Shown here piece after piece: positions 41,948 to 51,632 of a stretch of 64,000 bases of DNA. This stretch comes from an uncultured Sterolibacterium sp. (GTDB lineage: Bacteria; Pseudomonadota; Gammaproteobacteria; Burkholderiales; Rhodocyclaceae): the NCBI GenBank assembly GCA_903904605.1, contig CAIVDC010000072.1, forward strand, positions 1 through 64,000. The letters are read 5' to 3'. Each line of letters opens with the position of its first letter. Position 1 is the first letter of the stretch. The position numbers and the translations under genes are program-made. A model generated the notes under the pieces. It had not been told where the DNA came from and ran no database searches. It was given only the letters and a program-made list of their open reading frames with translations.

Positions 41948-43003
41948 CTACTGCAGTCCGCCGATATCGACGACCAGCACGGAAAACGTTCCGGGAATCT
42001 GACTTGGGCGTGGATGGGGTCGTTCATTGCTCGCAGGGGGCGGTGGCCCAAACTGTGACGTTACCAGATAAACCCGGTGAGTTGCCTCGTCCAGCGCCAT
42101 CGTGCGAGCGCCCTTCTGGGTTGCTATGGTAGCGACCAGCGAATACTGGTCATGGTTCCCTTGGCGAATGACCGATAAGGTGCCGTCGCCGTTCGAACTC
42201 AGCGCCAAACCAAGCCGAGAGTCGAAGACAGCACCGTCCGGCCTCTCTCCGATCCCGACTTCGCTCACCACCTTCCCGGAACCAGCATCGACGATGACCA
42301 TTTTACGGTTGCCGCAAACTGCAAATAGTCGGCCGTGCTGGGTATCGATTGCCAAGCCCGTTGGACCTTCACAAGTCCCGATTGGCCATACTGAAGTCAC
42401 TGTCGATTCGGCGATGTCAATTCTGGCGATGGAGTTCTTGTCCTCGATGTTGACAAATACGCTGCCTTTGCCGTCGAGAACTGCCAATTCCGGCTTTCCC
42501 GGAAGTACGATCGTGCCGACTATTCTTTTGTTCACTGCATCGATTACGGTAGCACTGTGACTACGCCCGCCGAATGCAAACACACGCTTGCTGACAGGGT
42601 CGTACAGGATCGCATCGGGCTTCTCGCCGACTCCGTTAATCTGGTCAACAACGCGTAGTGAATCAAGGCCGAACACTGCCACAGAATTCGATTGCCCGTT
42701 GGTCGCAAATCCGAAACCAAGCTCATTCGCCAAAGCGATCCCATGCACGCCCGCAGTACCGGGGATCTCCTTGATTACTTTCCCTGATGGGCCATCGAAT
42801 ACCTGAACCCGGTCGCTGCGACTGATAAAGAGTCGCTGTCGTTCAGCCTGAAAGGCGAGGAGATCCCAGCCACCGGCTCCGCCCACAACAAAATGTGCGA
42901 CTTTGGCTTTGCCGGGCGGCATTGCATTCTGTGCATCAGCCACTGGCGTTGTCGCGACAAGGACTGCTATGGCGATGAGTGATCTGAAGATTGCGGTAGC
43001 CAT
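41948..43003 (-). CDS. exported YncE-like beta-propeller protein
   Basis: A 351-residue protein with signal peptide (SLIAIAVLVATTPVADAQ) and repeated blades of the seven-bladed YVTN/NHL type: RLFISRSDRVQVFDGPSGKV, VFAFGGRSHSATVIDAVNKR, SVFVNIEDKNSIARIDIAES and GRLFAVCGNRKMVIVDAGSG. It probably binds a small ligand or partner in the periplasm. GGAGG before ATG 43003 gives the start. Confidence 0.88.
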   Translation of the reverse strand: MATAIFRSLIAIAVLVATTPVADAQNAMPPGKAKVAHFVVGGAGGWDLLAFQAERQRLFISRSDRVQVFDGPSGKVIKEIPGTAGVHGIALANELGFGFATNGQSNSVAVFGLDSLRVVDQINGVGEKPDAILYDPVSKRVFAFGGRSHSATVIDAVNKRIVGTIVLPGKPELAVLDGKGSVFVNIEDKNSIARIDIAESTVTSVWPIGTCEGPTGLAIDTQHGRLFAVCGNRKMVIVDAGSGKVVSEVGIGERPDGAVFDSRLGLALSSNGDGTLSVIRQGNHDQYSLVATIATQKGARTMALDEATHRVYLVTSQFGPPPPASNERPHPRPSQIPGTFSVLVVDIGGLQ

Positions 43004-43017
43004 GTGACTTCCTCCGT

Positions 43018-43308
43018 TTAGACCGACAAAGGTAACGTGATTTCCACCCATTCGGCGGCGTACTCTGCGCCGCGGTGTTCCAGGAAAAGCTTGAGCAGCC
43101 TTGTTTTCTCCTCCGCCGCCTTTTGCCCGGTGACATTGAAGTTCGCGCCGACTTCAGTGGCTGGGACCGAATATTTGCTTGCTCCGAACGGGGAAAAAAT
43201 GCCCGCCTGAGGACGGGCTGTGTCGTTCGCGGTCAGCACAGGATGCCGTTTCTTCTTTGTCCAACTGGCGTCGAAGAGGATATGCGATTGAGCGCAGCAT
43301 GGTGCCAC
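43018..43308 (-). CDS. doubtful 96-aa frame upstream of the propeller gene
   Basis: A GTG-started frame ends 15 bp before the propeller ATG. Only its last part (FNVTGQKAAEEKTRLLKLFL, AEYAAEWVEITLPLSV) looks protein-like, as if it were the C terminus of a lost gene formerly in the same operon. No family is recognised. Confidence 0.25.
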   Translation of the reverse strand: MAPCCAQSHILFDASWTKKKRHPVLTANDTARPQAGIFSPFGASKYSVPATEVGANFNVTGQKAAEEKTRLLKLFLEHRGAEYAAEWVEITLPLSV

Positions 43309-43890
43309 GAAAGCATTGCATTGTTGTTTCCGTTGCCGCTGCCCATGAAGTCCTTAATGCCTGTGCCGCAACCCAAGCCAATGGCTGGCATCGGGAACCG
43401 GAGGCCGGCAGACGAGCCTGAACGGGCCAATCGCATTCGGAAGAAGGCGCGGCTTCTCGTGAACCTGATGCCGCCGCTCACACAGTTCCGGCCGCTAGCC
43501 CTCGCGTTTCCTCGCCTTCATGGTGCCAAGGAAGTTACCCGGTAGTCTTGGAGAGCATTGTCATCATGCAATCTGCGTGGGACTGTGCAGCCCTCGCTCA
43601 ACTGTTCGGCATTCCTCGTTTCAACCTCGACCGTCTCATGGGCACCCCCTTTCGGCGAGCCATCAGCGCGGCGCTGCCACCTTGTCCTGCGTCGCGGTAT
43701 CGAAGTCGCCGGCATCGTGGCGCTCGTGCAATTGGCTGGACGGTTCACCCATGGTGCGGTTGACCATGCGGCCGCGCTTTACGGCCGGGCGTTGCTCGGC
43801 TGCCGGGTTCGCCCCTACAGGCGCATCCGTGTAAAGACGCGCCATCCACAATTACCACGCCAAACCGGATACTGACGTCCGGGCGAAAAG

Positions 43891-43911
43891 AAGCCCGCAC
43901 GTGGCGGGCTT
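43891..43911 (-). terminator. probable terminator, minus strand
   Basis: AAGCCCGC-ACGTG-GCGGGCTT is an 8-bp perfect stem; read on the minus strand it continues CTTTTC, a short T-run. It would end a transcript coming from the right, where now only a palindrome and no gene is found. Confidence 0.45.
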
Positions 43912-43970
43912 AAATCCAGTTCCAAAGGAGGAGGAGGTTCTGGAGGAGACGGTTCGCACTTTACGGGCAA

Positions 43971-43985
43971 TGCTGCGACGCAGCA
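43971..43985. promoter_or_regulatory. 15-bp palindrome TGCTGCGACGCAGCA
   Basis: Perfect palindrome around A43978. TGC/GCA-rich palindromes of this kind are bound by PhaR before phasin genes in related bacteria; no phasin is encoded here, but the minus-strand terminator lies only 60 bp away, as if the gene between had been deleted. Confidence 0.35.
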
Positions 43986-44704
43986 AACGATAATTGTTGT
44001 CTTGTTGGGTTAATAAATCTATCTCGTTGGCAATCATCACATCTATGCTTGCGAAGGCCGGTGTCTGCTTTGTCGATGGGAGCCCCAGCGGGCAATCCCG
44101 GCCCCCTTGAGAATGGCGAAGTGCAGAACCGCTGCCGGCAAGTGGCCGCCGCTCCCGCCATAGAAGACGCGGGAGAGCATCCGATCGCGAGGCGGCGAAG
44201 CGGCTGCAAGCCGGTTCCATGGGTTTCTTGGTTGCCCGGCCGAGCCGGGCAGCGTGTCATGCAGGGTATCGGTTGGAACGGCCAGGAGCGCGTCAGCGCC
44301 CGCGGCCGGCGTCACCGGGTTCTCAGGTGATCGAGGGGAAGCGCGCCACCTTCGACGGCGTCCCGAGACTTGCCAGTTCAGGGAGCATGACCGTTATGTT
44401 CGAATCTGCCGTGCGCATCAGCGTCAATGCCGCGCAGTGCGCGACTGGCGAGAGGGCAATGCGGCTCACCGAGGAGGAACCTTCGCTCTGAGCGGTCGGC
44501 CACCCTCCGCGGTGTGGGCCCAGGCTTTCTTGATCGAGGCGCTACGTAGTTACCGCAATTTCCAGCGGGCATCACGGATCAACGAGAGCCTGCCCATATG
44601 AGACTATCTCCCGGCGGAGGCGAATCCGTCAGCGCCATGCGCGGCGCGCCCGGACCAGGCATTCATCGCATCACGATCGTTTCAGTCAACCGGAGTTGGC
44701 AATC

Positions 44705-44776
44705 ATGAAGTTTTTCAACAACCTTAAAATATGGCTGCGCCTGGTGACCGGCATCGCGGACCGGTTCAAGGTCTAG
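44705..44776 (+). pseudogene. N-terminal remnant of a methyl-accepting chemotaxis protein
   Basis: MKFFNNLKIWLRLVTGIADR is the characteristic cytoplasmic start and first-span entry of many betaproteobacterial chemotaxis receptors; the frame stops three codons later. No transmembrane or signalling part follows. A start-site scar of a deleted receptor. Confidence 0.5.
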
Positions 44777-44918
44777 TATTTCTTGATCGATACGCTGCCC
44801 TCATGACCTGACTTTCTTATGTCTGAAAGCGGGCCGCGTGCCATCGACAAGCAAACCTTAGAATGTCGTCAACAGCCCTCATGCTCGACTTTGTCGCAGC
44901 GGCTGAAAGGAAGAGATA

Positions 44919-45152
44919 ATGAAACTGGACATGCGAAAGATCTACCGATTTGACCCGCTGCGGATCGGCGAAGGGGAACCGATGCCATCGGGCGGGAACG
45001 TGTACTACGAGTGTACGGAATGCAGGGAGGTCGTCAGCTCAGTGCCACATATCATCGTGAAATGCGGCTGCGGCAACCTAGAAGGGAAGGCTGGCAAGCT
45101 GACCATCAAGGACGCCGGGAAGGCTACTCCAATGAAAGGCACGTTGAAGTAA
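44919..45152 (+). CDS. small zinc-ribbon-like protein (77 aa)
   Basis: ATG at 44919 follows AGGAAGAG. The 77 residues include YYECTECREVVSSVPHIIVK followed by CGCGN, four Cys in two pairs (CxxC and CxC) suitable for one zinc, then a basic tail. No signal peptide. Family not recognised; it could be a standalone zinc ribbon or an immunity-type small protein. It stands 119 bp before another small unknown gene on the same strand. Confidence 0.65.
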   Translation: MKLDMRKIYRFDPLRIGEGEPMPSGGNVYYECTECREVVSSVPHIIVKCGCGNLEGKAGKLTIKDAGKATPMKGTLK

Positions 45153-45271
45153 GGCCGCGTCGGCGCGGTTGCCAGGATATCTGCACGGAACTTCCGCCTT
45201 GTCGGTTACACTCGCGATGCAGGGGCACCAGCGTACTTCATCCCCCCGAACAAGCGTGTTATGGAACCACT

Positions 45272-45580
45272 ATGTCTCTACTTTCAGGCCTTTCGGGTCT
45301 CGCCCATTTGGAGTCCCAGAGCGATTACAAGGTCAAGAACCCTCACCAGGGCTGGGCGGTACTGAGCATGTTCGGCCCAACATCCGCGACCGATGTCGCC
45401 GGGTTCTGGAAACTTCAGAGAGGATGTGAGGAAGGCGAAAGCGTCGAGAGCTTCCTAAACCGTTATCGCGGTCGCGTGGAACTGGCGCTCGTCGCCGCGG
45501 AAGACGTCGGCTTGGAATACATGGGAAACCCGCAGATAGGAATGAACGTCCTGGTGGTGCGCCCCGCTTCTGGTCGATAG
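45272..45580 (+). CDS. hypothetical 102-aa protein
   Basis: ATG at 45272 starts MSLLSGLSGLAHLESQSDYK. The protein contains PHQGWAVLSMFGPTSATDVA, FWKLQRGCEEGESVESFLNR and ends IGMNVLVVRPASGR. No signal peptide or membrane span. Not recognised. The pair with the zinc-ribbon gene could be a small accessory module. Longer in-frame extension to 45011 overlaps that gene and is unlikely. Confidence 0.5.
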   Translation: MSLLSGLSGLAHLESQSDYKVKNPHQGWAVLSMFGPTSATDVAGFWKLQRGCEEGESVESFLNRYRGRVELALVAAEDVGLEYMGNPQIGMNVLVVRPASGR

Positions 45581-45872
45581 CCGCCACTGACGGCACTTGA
45601 ACGGCCGGGTTTTGAGCCTCGGCTTACACTCCCACCTGTTTTCCAGGGAAGGACGCTTCCGCGGCTGCTGCGGGTGGGTGTCGGGATCAGCGTGCCGCAA
45701 TCGGCCGAGGCGACGGGGCGTCCGCGCAGCCGGACACCGGCGCTGGAAAGGCCGGTACTCCGATGGATCAACCGCGGTGACCCGCGCCAGGAGCCATTCC
45801 CGGGATTTCCAGGTTCCCGCGCATCGGGCTGTGACAGAGTTCGCGGCAACGGATTACAATGCTTATGTGATC
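45581..45872. other. no gene seen
   Basis: 292 bp between the small unknown gene and yqgE. The yqgE frame stays open across it but the added residues are not family-like. A promoter for the yqgE-pyr operon is expected here; no clear hexamers are seen. Confidence 0.35.
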
Positions 45873-46442
45873 GTGGAAACCGTAAGCCTCGCCCATCATT
45901 TTCTGATCGCCATGCCCGCCATGGCCGATCCCAGCTTTTCCCGCTCCCTGACTTACATCTGTGAACACAATGAGCAGGGCGCGCTCGGCATCATCGTCAA
46001 TCGGCCGAGCGATATGGCGCTGGCGACCCTATTCGAACGCGTCGATATCCAGCTCGCCGCCGGTCCTGCCGCCGAATTGGGCGCCATGCCGGTCTATTTC
46101 GGCGGGCCGGTCCAGACCGACCGCGGCTTCGTGCTGCACCGCCCGCTCGGCCACTGGCAGTCGACGCTGGAGGTGAAGGACGAGATCGGGCTGACCAGTT
46201 CGCGCGACATTCTCGACGAGATGGGCGCCACCGGCGCGCCGGCCGACGTCCTGGTCAGCCTGGGCTATGCCGGGTGGTCGGCTGGCCAGCTGGAATGGGA
46301 GCTGGCGCAGAATGCCTGGCTCACCGTCGCCGCCGAGCCGCGGATCCTGTTCGGCACGCCGCCCGAGGAGCGCCTGGCGGCGGCGATGCAGCTTCTCGGC
46401 ATCGATTTCGCCAACCTCTCCGAAGTGGCCGGGCATGCCTGA
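45873..46442 (+). CDS. YqgE/AlgH family protein (UPF0301)
   Basis: A 189-residue protein. After a GTG start the family opening [20 protein letters not shown] appears, then [36 protein letters not shown] and a C-terminal [19 protein letters not shown]. Its biochemical role is unsettled. The start is uncertain between GTG 45867 and GTG 45873; the latter best fits family length. The stop overlaps ruvX by 8 bp, as is common in this class. Confidence 0.88.
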   Translation: METVSLAHHFLIAMPAMADPSFSRSLTYICEHNEQGALGIIVNRPSDMALATLFERVDIQLAAGPAAELGAMPVYFGGPVQTDRGFVLHRPLGHWQSTLEVKDEIGLTSSRDILDEMGATGAPADVLVSLGYAGWSAGQLEWELAQNAWLTVAAEPRILFGTPPEERLAAAMQLLGIDFANLSEVAGHA

Positions 46443-46881
46443 TCCTGCGGCCGCCGGAACGCTCCTGGCCTTCGACTTCGGCCTCGAGCGCATCGGCGTC
46501 GCCGTCGGCGAAGCGCTGCTCGGCCAGGCGCGCGCACTGACCACGATTGTCGCCCCGGACAACGACACGCGTTTTGCCCGGATCGGCAAGCTGATCGGGG
46601 AATGGCAGGCGCAGCGGCTGGTGGTCGGCCTGCCGCTTGCCCTAGACGGCAGCGAGCACGAGATGAGCGCGCGCTGCCGCCGCTTCGCCCATCAACTGGA
46701 AGGCCGCTTCGGCCTGCCCGTGGCACTGGTAGACGAACGCTACTCCTCGGCCGAAGCCGAGGCCCGGCTGACCGAAAGAGGCCTCCCCTGGCAGGCGCGC
46801 AAGGGCGAGGTCGATGCCCTGGCCGCGCAAATCATTCTTCAGGACTATCTCGATGCCCGAATCCCAGCCCGCGCTGCCTGA
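46435..46881 (+). CDS. ruvX: YqgF/RuvX family putative resolvase
   Basis: A 148-residue RNase H-fold protein: [17 protein letters not shown] (first acidic strand), [17 protein letters not shown], and [14 protein letters not shown] with the conserved DER. The last acidic residue lies in [17 protein letters not shown]. It is thought to process pre-16S rRNA or resolve branched DNA. ATG at 46435 is inside the yqgE end. Confidence 0.92.
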   Translation: MPDPAAAGTLLAFDFGLERIGVAVGEALLGQARALTTIVAPDNDTRFARIGKLIGEWQAQRLVVGLPLALDGSEHEMSARCRRFAHQLEGRFGLPVALVDERYSSAEAEARLTERGLPWQARKGEVDALAAQIILQDYLDARIPARAA

Positions 46882-47377
46882 CACAGAGGCGCTGCTCGCA
46901 GCGCTGGTCGAACAGATGCGCCCCCAGGCCGGCCCCGATATGGCGCTGGTCGGTATCCACACCGGCGGCGTCTGGCTGGCCGAGCGGCTGCATCGGGCGC
47001 TCGGGCTGTCGATACCGATGGGCAGCGTCGACGTCTCGTTCCACCGCGACGACTACTCCAGCCGCAGCCTGCACCCGGGCACACGGGCGTCCTCCCTGCC
47101 GTTCGATGTCGAGAACGCCCGGATCGTCATCGTCGACGATGTGCTCTACACCGGGCGCACCATCCGCGCCGCCATGAACGAGCTGTTCGACTTCGGACGG
47201 CCGGGCAGCATCGACCTCGCCGTCCTGGTCGATCGCGGTGGACGCGAGCTGCCGATCTGCGCCCGCTACTGTGCCAAGACCCTGGCCGAGGTGCTGCCGG
47301 CGGACCAGGAACTGGTGCTCACCCGGACTGAGGAGGATGTCCTCAGCCTCACCCTCTTGGAAAGGCGAAATGCGTAA
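46853..47377 (+). CDS. pyrR: bifunctional regulator/uracil phosphoribosyltransferase PyrR
   Basis: A 174-residue phosphoribosyltransferase-fold protein with the PRPP motif [19 protein letters not shown] and the upstream [13 protein letters not shown] loop. In Gram-positive bacteria PyrR attenuates pyr operons by RNA binding; in proteobacteria that role is less sure. It overlaps ruvX by 29 bp and pyrB by 8 bp. No attenuator-like leader is visible within these coding overlaps. Confidence 0.92.
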   Translation: MPESQPALPDTEALLAALVEQMRPQAGPDMALVGIHTGGVWLAERLHRALGLSIPMGSVDVSFHRDDYSSRSLHPGTRASSLPFDVENARIVIVDDVLYTGRTIRAAMNELFDFGRPGSIDLAVLVDRGGRELPICARYCAKTLAEVLPADQELVLTRTEEDVLSLTLLERRNA

Positions 47378-48332
47378 TCCACAGTTGAACGCCCAAGGCG
47401 AACTGCAGCACCTGCTGACAACCGAGGGGCTGCCGCGAGAAATCCTCACCGCGATCCTGGATACCGCCGAGCCTTTCACGGAGGTCGCCGAGCGTGAAGT
47501 GAAGAAGCTGCCGCTGCTGCGCGGCAAGAGCGTCTTCAATTTGTTCTTCGAGAATTCGACGCGGACCCGGACCACCTTCGAGATTGCGGCGAAGCGCCTC
47601 TCCGCGGACGTCATCAACCTCAACATCAACACTTCCAGCGCGACCAAGGGAGAGTCCCTGCTCGATACGGTCGACAATCTCGCCGCGATGCAGGCCGACA
47701 TGTTCGTCGTGCGGCACGCGTCGAGCGGCGCGCCGCACCTGATCGCGGAGCACCTGGCCAACACCGGCAAGGACCACATCCGCGTGATCAATGCCGGCGA
47801 CGGCCGCCATGCGCACCCGACGCAGGGCCTGCTCGACATGTATACCATCCGCCACTACAAGCGTGACTTCACCGGGCTCACGGTGGCGATCGTCGGCGAC
47901 GTTCTCCATTCGCGGGTGGCGCGCTCGCAGATCCATGCGCTGACCACGCTCGGCGTGCCGGAGATCCGCGTGATCGCCCCCAAGACCCTTCTGCCTTCCT
48001 GCGTCGAGCGGCTCGGCGTGCGGGTCTGCTACGACATTCACGAAGGCCTGCGCGGGGTCGACGTGGTGATGATGCTGCGGCTGCAGAACGAGCGCATGCA
48101 GGGCGCGCTGCTGGCCAGCCCGCAGGAGTATTTCAAGTCCTTCGGACTGACGCCGGAGAGGATGGCGCTGGCCAAGCCCGACGCCATCGTCATGCACCCG
48201 GGCCCGATGAACCGCGGCGTCGAAATCGATTCGGCGGTCGCCGACGGTCCGCATGCCGTGATCCTGCCCCAGGTGACTTTCGGCATCGCGGTGCGCATGG
48301 CGGTAATGAGCATGCTGGGAGGGGCAAAATGA
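47370..48332 (+). CDS. pyrB: aspartate carbamoyltransferase catalytic subunit
   Basis: A 320-residue ATCase. The carbamoyl-phosphate loop is [19 protein letters not shown], followed by [41 protein letters not shown] and the aspartate-binding region [11 protein letters not shown], ending with [14 protein letters not shown]. It makes N-carbamoyl-aspartate in pyrimidine synthesis. No pyrI is present; instead the next gene encodes a pseudo-dihydroorotase, with which this class of ATCase forms a dodecamer. Confidence 0.96.
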   Translation: MRNPQLNAQGELQHLLTTEGLPREILTAILDTAEPFTEVAEREVKKLPLLRGKSVFNLFFENSTRTRTTFEIAAKRLSADVINLNINTSSATKGESLLDTVDNLAAMQADMFVVRHASSGAPHLIAEHLANTGKDHIRVINAGDGRHAHPTQGLLDMYTIRHYKRDFTGLTVAIVGDVLHSRVARSQIHALTTLGVPEIRVIAPKTLLPSCVERLGVRVCYDIHEGLRGVDVVMMLRLQNERMQGALLASPQEYFKSFGLTPERMALAKPDAIVMHPGPMNRGVEIDSAVADGPHAVILPQVTFGIAVRMAVMSMLGGAK

Positions 48333-49615
48333 AGATCCAGATCAGGAACGGACGCGTCGTCGATCCGGCCAGCGGCGTCGACCGCGTCGCCGACATCTTC
48401 ATTGCCAAAGGGCACATCGTCGGCATCGGCAACGCGCCCCATGGTTTCGAAACCAGCGGCTCGCTCGATGCCAGCGGCTGCATCGTCTGCCCGGGACTGG
48501 TCGATCTTTCGGCCCGGCTGCGCGAACCGGGTTACGAATACCGGGCGACGCTGGAATCGGAAATGGCCGCCGCTGCGGCAGGCGGCATCACCAGCCTGGC
48601 CTGCCCCCCCGACACGGACCCGCCGCTGGACGAACCGGGACTGGTCGAGATGCTCAAGCACCGGGCGAGGCAGCCCGGCTTCGCCCACGTCTATCCGGTC
48701 GGCGCGCTGACCCTGAGACTCGCTGGCGAGCGACTGACCGAGATGGCGGAACTGGCCGAGGCCGGCTGCATCGCTTTCGGCCAAGCCAACACCGCCATCG
48801 TCGATACCCAGGTGCTGGCACGCGCGATGCAATACGCAGCGACCTTCGGTTTCCCGGTCTGGCTGCAGCCGCAGGACCCCTTCCTGGCGAGAATGGGCGT
48901 CGCCCACGACGGCGAGGTGGCGACCCGGCTCGGCCTCGCCGGAATCCCCGTGGCGGCGGAGACCATCGCGCTGGCCACGATCCTGCAACTTGCCCGGGAA
49001 AGCGGCGCGCAGATTCATCTGACGCGCATCTCCAGCGCCTCGGGTCTGGAGATGGTCGCCGCGGCCCGGCGTTCCGGAATTGCCGCGACCTGCGACGTCG
49101 CCATTCACCATCTGCATCTGTGCGACCACGACATCGCTTACTTCAATCCGCACGCCCGGCTCGATCCGCCGCTGCGCGCCCAGACGGACCGTGACGCCCT
49201 GCGCCGCGGCCTGGCGGACGGCACGATCAATGCCCTGTGCTCGGACCACACGCCGGTCGACGACGACGCCAAGCAGGTGCCCTTCGACGAGGCCGAACCC
49301 GGCGCCACCGGTCTCGAACTGCTGCTGCCCCTGACCCTGAAGTGGGCAGCAGAGATGAAGCTGAGCCTGCCGCAGGCGCTTGCCCGCGTCACTTGCGATC
49401 CGGCGAAGATCCTCGGCATCCCGGCTGGCAGCCTGAAAGTCGGCGCACCGGCGGATGTCTGCGTCTTCGACCCCCAGGCCTTCTTCAAGGTCAGCCGCGA
49501 GACCCTGAAGAGCCAGGGCAAGAATACCCCCTTCCTCGGTCTGGAACTCCCCGGGCGCGTCCGGGCGACGCTGATCGACGGCCACCTCGCCTACGACGGC
49601 TCCTGGGGTGAATGA
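48329..49615 (+). CDS. dihydroorotase-like protein PyrC', probably inactive
   Basis: A 428-residue amidohydrolase overlapping pyrB by 4 bp. Fold motifs are kept ([50 protein letters not shown]), but the metal-binding HxH after VDL is replaced by S61-A-R63, and no carboxylated Lys motif is evident. In Pseudomonas-type ATCases such an inactive homologue is a structural partner of PyrB. A true dihydroorotase should be encoded elsewhere. Confidence 0.9.
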   Translation: MKIQIRNGRVVDPASGVDRVADIFIAKGHIVGIGNAPHGFETSGSLDASGCIVCPGLVDLSARLREPGYEYRATLESEMAAAAAGGITSLACPPDTDPPLDEPGLVEMLKHRARQPGFAHVYPVGALTLRLAGERLTEMAELAEAGCIAFGQANTAIVDTQVLARAMQYAATFGFPVWLQPQDPFLARMGVAHDGEVATRLGLAGIPVAAETIALATILQLARESGAQIHLTRISSASGLEMVAAARRSGIAATCDVAIHHLHLCDHDIAYFNPHARLDPPLRAQTDRDALRRGLADGTINALCSDHTPVDDDAKQVPFDEAEPGATGLELLLPLTLKWAAEMKLSLPQALARVTCDPAKILGIPAGSLKVGAPADVCVFDPQAFFKVSRETLKSQGKNTPFLGLELPGRVRATLIDGHLAYDGSWGE

Positions 49616-49645
49616 GCCGCCGGTGAAAACGGGCATCGCCCGGCC

Positions 49646-50653
49646 ATGATCCCCATTTCCATTCTCGATCTCTCGCCGATTGCCGAAGGGAGCGATGCGG
49701 CCCAGTCGTTTCGCAATTCCCTCGATCTTGCCCGGCACGGCGAACGTTGGGCTTACAGGCGCTTCTGGCTGGCCGAGCATCACGGCCTGCCCGGCATCGC
49801 CAGCGCCGCGACCGCTGTGCTGATCGGGCATGTCGCCGCCGGCACGTCGAGCATACGCGTCGGGGCGGGGGGCATCATGTTGCCCAACCATTCGCCGCTG
49901 GTGATTGCCGAGCAGTTCGGGACGCTGGAGTCGCTCTTTCCCGGACGCATCGACCTGGGCCTGGGCCGCGCGCCCGGCTCCGACCCGGCCACGGCCCGCG
50001 CCTTGAGGCGGAATCTGGCCTCCGCCGCCGACGAATTTCCGCAGGACGTCCTGGAACTGATGGATTACTTCTCGTCTGCGCCGACCCAGGCGGTGCGCGC
50101 AACACCCGGCACCGGCCTGAACGTGCCGATCTGGATTCTGGGCTCGAGTTTGTTCGGCGCGCAATTGGCCGCCGCCCTGGGATTGCCCTATGCCTTCGCG
50201 TCGCATTTCGCGCCGGCGCAAATGATCCAGGCGATCGCCTTGTATCGCTCCACCTTCCGGCCATCGGCGCAACTCGACAAGCCCTACGTCATGCTCGGCT
50301 ACAACGTCCTCGCAGCCGATACGGACGAGGAGGCGCAATTTCGTGCCAGCTCGATGCAACAGGCGTTCGTCAACCTGCGCAGCGGTCGCCCCTCGCGCCT
50401 GCCGCCGCCGGTCGACAACTATTTGAACCGCATCGGCACAGCCGAGCGGGCCCTGCTCGACCAGGTCCTCTCCTGCGCAGCCATAGGCTCTCCCGAAACG
50501 GTGGCGATTCAAATGCAGACTTTCATCGATCGGACCGGTGCCGACGAATTGATGATCGCCTCGCAGATCTTCGACCATGCCGCCCGATTGCGTTCCTACG
50601 AGATCGCGGCCGCCGTTCATGCGGCACCGCCGGCAGGAAAGGACCCGGGATGA
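49646..50653 (+). CDS. LLM class flavin-dependent oxidoreductase (MsnO8-like)
   Basis: A 335-residue TIM-barrel flavoprotein of the bacterial luciferase superfamily. [20 protein letters not shown] and [20 protein letters not shown] are the N-terminal signature, with [20 protein letters not shown] and [17 protein letters not shown] completing the flavin site. Substrate unknown. It sits 30 bp after pyrC' on the same strand and shares an ATGA junction with the small membrane gene next. Confidence 0.92.
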   Translation: MIPISILDLSPIAEGSDAAQSFRNSLDLARHGERWAYRRFWLAEHHGLPGIASAATAVLIGHVAAGTSSIRVGAGGIMLPNHSPLVIAEQFGTLESLFPGRIDLGLGRAPGSDPATARALRRNLASAADEFPQDVLELMDYFSSAPTQAVRATPGTGLNVPIWILGSSLFGAQLAAALGLPYAFASHFAPAQMIQAIALYRSTFRPSAQLDKPYVMLGYNVLAADTDEEAQFRASSMQQAFVNLRSGRPSRLPPPVDNYLNRIGTAERALLDQVLSCAAIGSPETVAIQMQTFIDRTGADELMIASQIFDHAARLRSYEIAAAVHAAPPAGKDPG

Positions 50654-50922
50654 GACTTGGCGGGCAAGAACCGGGCTTGCTGGGCAAGGTGCTGGGTTTC
50701 GCCGCCGGCGCAGTACTGCTGGTCCTGGTGTTCACCCTGTCGCTGCTGCTCTTCGCCGTCCTCGTTGCGGGCGGGTTGCTGGCCTGGGGATACCTGTGGT
50801 GGAAAACGCGACACCTGCGCCAGGAACTGAAGCAGCAAATGCGCGAACGGCCGCCCGAAGGGCGCGTGATCGAAGGCGAAGTGATCCGGGACTCCGAATC
50901 CGACGAGAGTAGCCAGCGCTGA
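50650..50922 (+). CDS. small inner-membrane protein (90 aa)
   Basis: ATGA overlap with the flavoprotein stop fixes the start at 50650. The 90 residues contain one long hydrophobic stretch that may form two spans ([20 protein letters not shown] and [19 protein letters not shown]), followed by a charged cytoplasmic tail ([20 protein letters not shown]). Homologues with the VIxGEVI tail are common in betaproteobacteria; no function is known. Confidence 0.78.
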   Translation: MRLGGQEPGLLGKVLGFAAGAVLLVLVFTLSLLLFAVLVAGGLLAWGYLWWKTRHLRQELKQQMRERPPEGRVIEGEVIRDSESDESSQR

Positions 50923-50979
50923 CTGGGGCCTGCTCCCCGGTCCCAGTCGCCCGGCGCGCTTCGCCCGGTCGGGACTGCC

Positions 50980-51324
50980 CTAGGCTTGCGGCGCGCGCCC
51001 GATCTGCCCGACGTAGCCTACGCGCCCGCGCTTGAGCAGTTGAGCCAGCCTGCTGCCGGCTTCCTGCGGCGTTGCGAAGAGTTCGTCCATGAACGCATTG
51101 CATGCCGCCCAGCGCCCGTCCGGCGTGGGCAATACGGCAATCGGCCGGCCGCCGTGCAGGGTCGTGACGATGCACCGCGCGCCGCGGTCGCGCCAGGAGG
51201 TCGTCACCAGCAGCATCGCCTCCTCTCGTGGCACGCAGAGCGCGACCAGGGCATCGATCGGCGAGTCGCAGACGACGCAGACGATCGCCGGGAAGTAGCC
51301 GAACGGATCTGCCGCTGCGGTCAA
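50980..51324 (-). CDS. hypothetical protein (114 aa)
   Basis: The TTG start at 51324 overlaps the yggU stop in a TTGA junction, imitating the coupled starts of the genes upstream. The product has PAIVCVVCDSPIDALVALCV, a run of Cys and Val, then AMLLVTTSWRDRGARCIVTT and FATPQEAGSRLAQLLKRGRV. No family is recognised. Another possible start is the ATG at codon 37. Confidence 0.55.
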   Translation of the reverse strand: MTAAADPFGYFPAIVCVVCDSPIDALVALCVPREEAMLLVTTSWRDRGARCIVTTLHGGRPIAVLPTPDGRWAACNAFMDELFATPQEAGSRLAQLLKRGRVGYVGQIGRAPQA

Positions 51325-51632
51325 AGCAAGGCCGATGGTGAATTCCGCTGCAGGCAGGCGCGAACCTGCGCGCCGTCCAAGCCGCCGATCCGGACTCGCT
51401 TGGCCCGCGAAGACGCGCCGCTGACCAGTTCGATGCGGCGCCTGGCTACCCCCAGTGCGCCGGCCAGAAAATCGATCAGGCAGTCGTTGGCCTTGCCATC
51501 CACCGGCGGCGCCGCCAGGCGGATCTTCAGGGCCGCGCCGTAGAGGCCGGCCACTTCAGTTTTCTTCGCGCCCGGCTGGACGTGCAGGGAAAGCAGCGCA
51601 TCCGGGCCATCGCTCCTCAGCCAGTCGCTCAT
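51321..51632 (-). CDS. yggU: DUF167/YggU family protein
   Basis: A 103-residue DUF167 protein: LSLHVQPGAKKTEVAGLYGA, LKIRLAAPPVDGKANDCLID and SGASSRAKRVRIGGLD are the conserved blocks. Function unknown. ATG at 51632 shares one base with the yggT stop (TGATG). The order proC-yggT-yggU is widely conserved. Confidence 0.92.
   Translation of the reverse strand: MSDWLRSDGPDALLSLHVQPGAKKTEVAGLYGAALKIRLAAPPVDGKANDCLIDFLAGALGVARRRIELVSGASSRAKRVRIGGLDGAQVRACLQRNSPSALL

Larger units (their letters stand above)
43309..44704. other. decayed intergenic region
   Basis: About 1.4 kb with overlapping short frames on both strands but no gene I can support. Two sites stand out and are listed separately (43891 hairpin, 43971 palindrome). 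The frames around 43520-43870 and 44330-44490 have no ribosome sites and no recognisable motifs. It is probably the remains of several deleted genes. Confidence 0.4.

Noticed and set aside
43075-43545. 156-codon plus-strand frame
   Set aside because: No ribosome site, mixed low-complexity composition, overlaps another doubtful frame; no family resemblance.
46853-47377. PyrR attenuator upstream of pyrB
   Set aside because: The pyrR-pyrB junction is an 8-bp coding overlap, leaving no leader for a terminator/antiterminator.
48038-50620. 860-codon minus-strand open frame
   Set aside because: It lies antisense to pyrB, pyrC' and the flavoprotein; it is an artefact of high GC and its translation (Gly/Arg/Asp-rich) resembles no protein.
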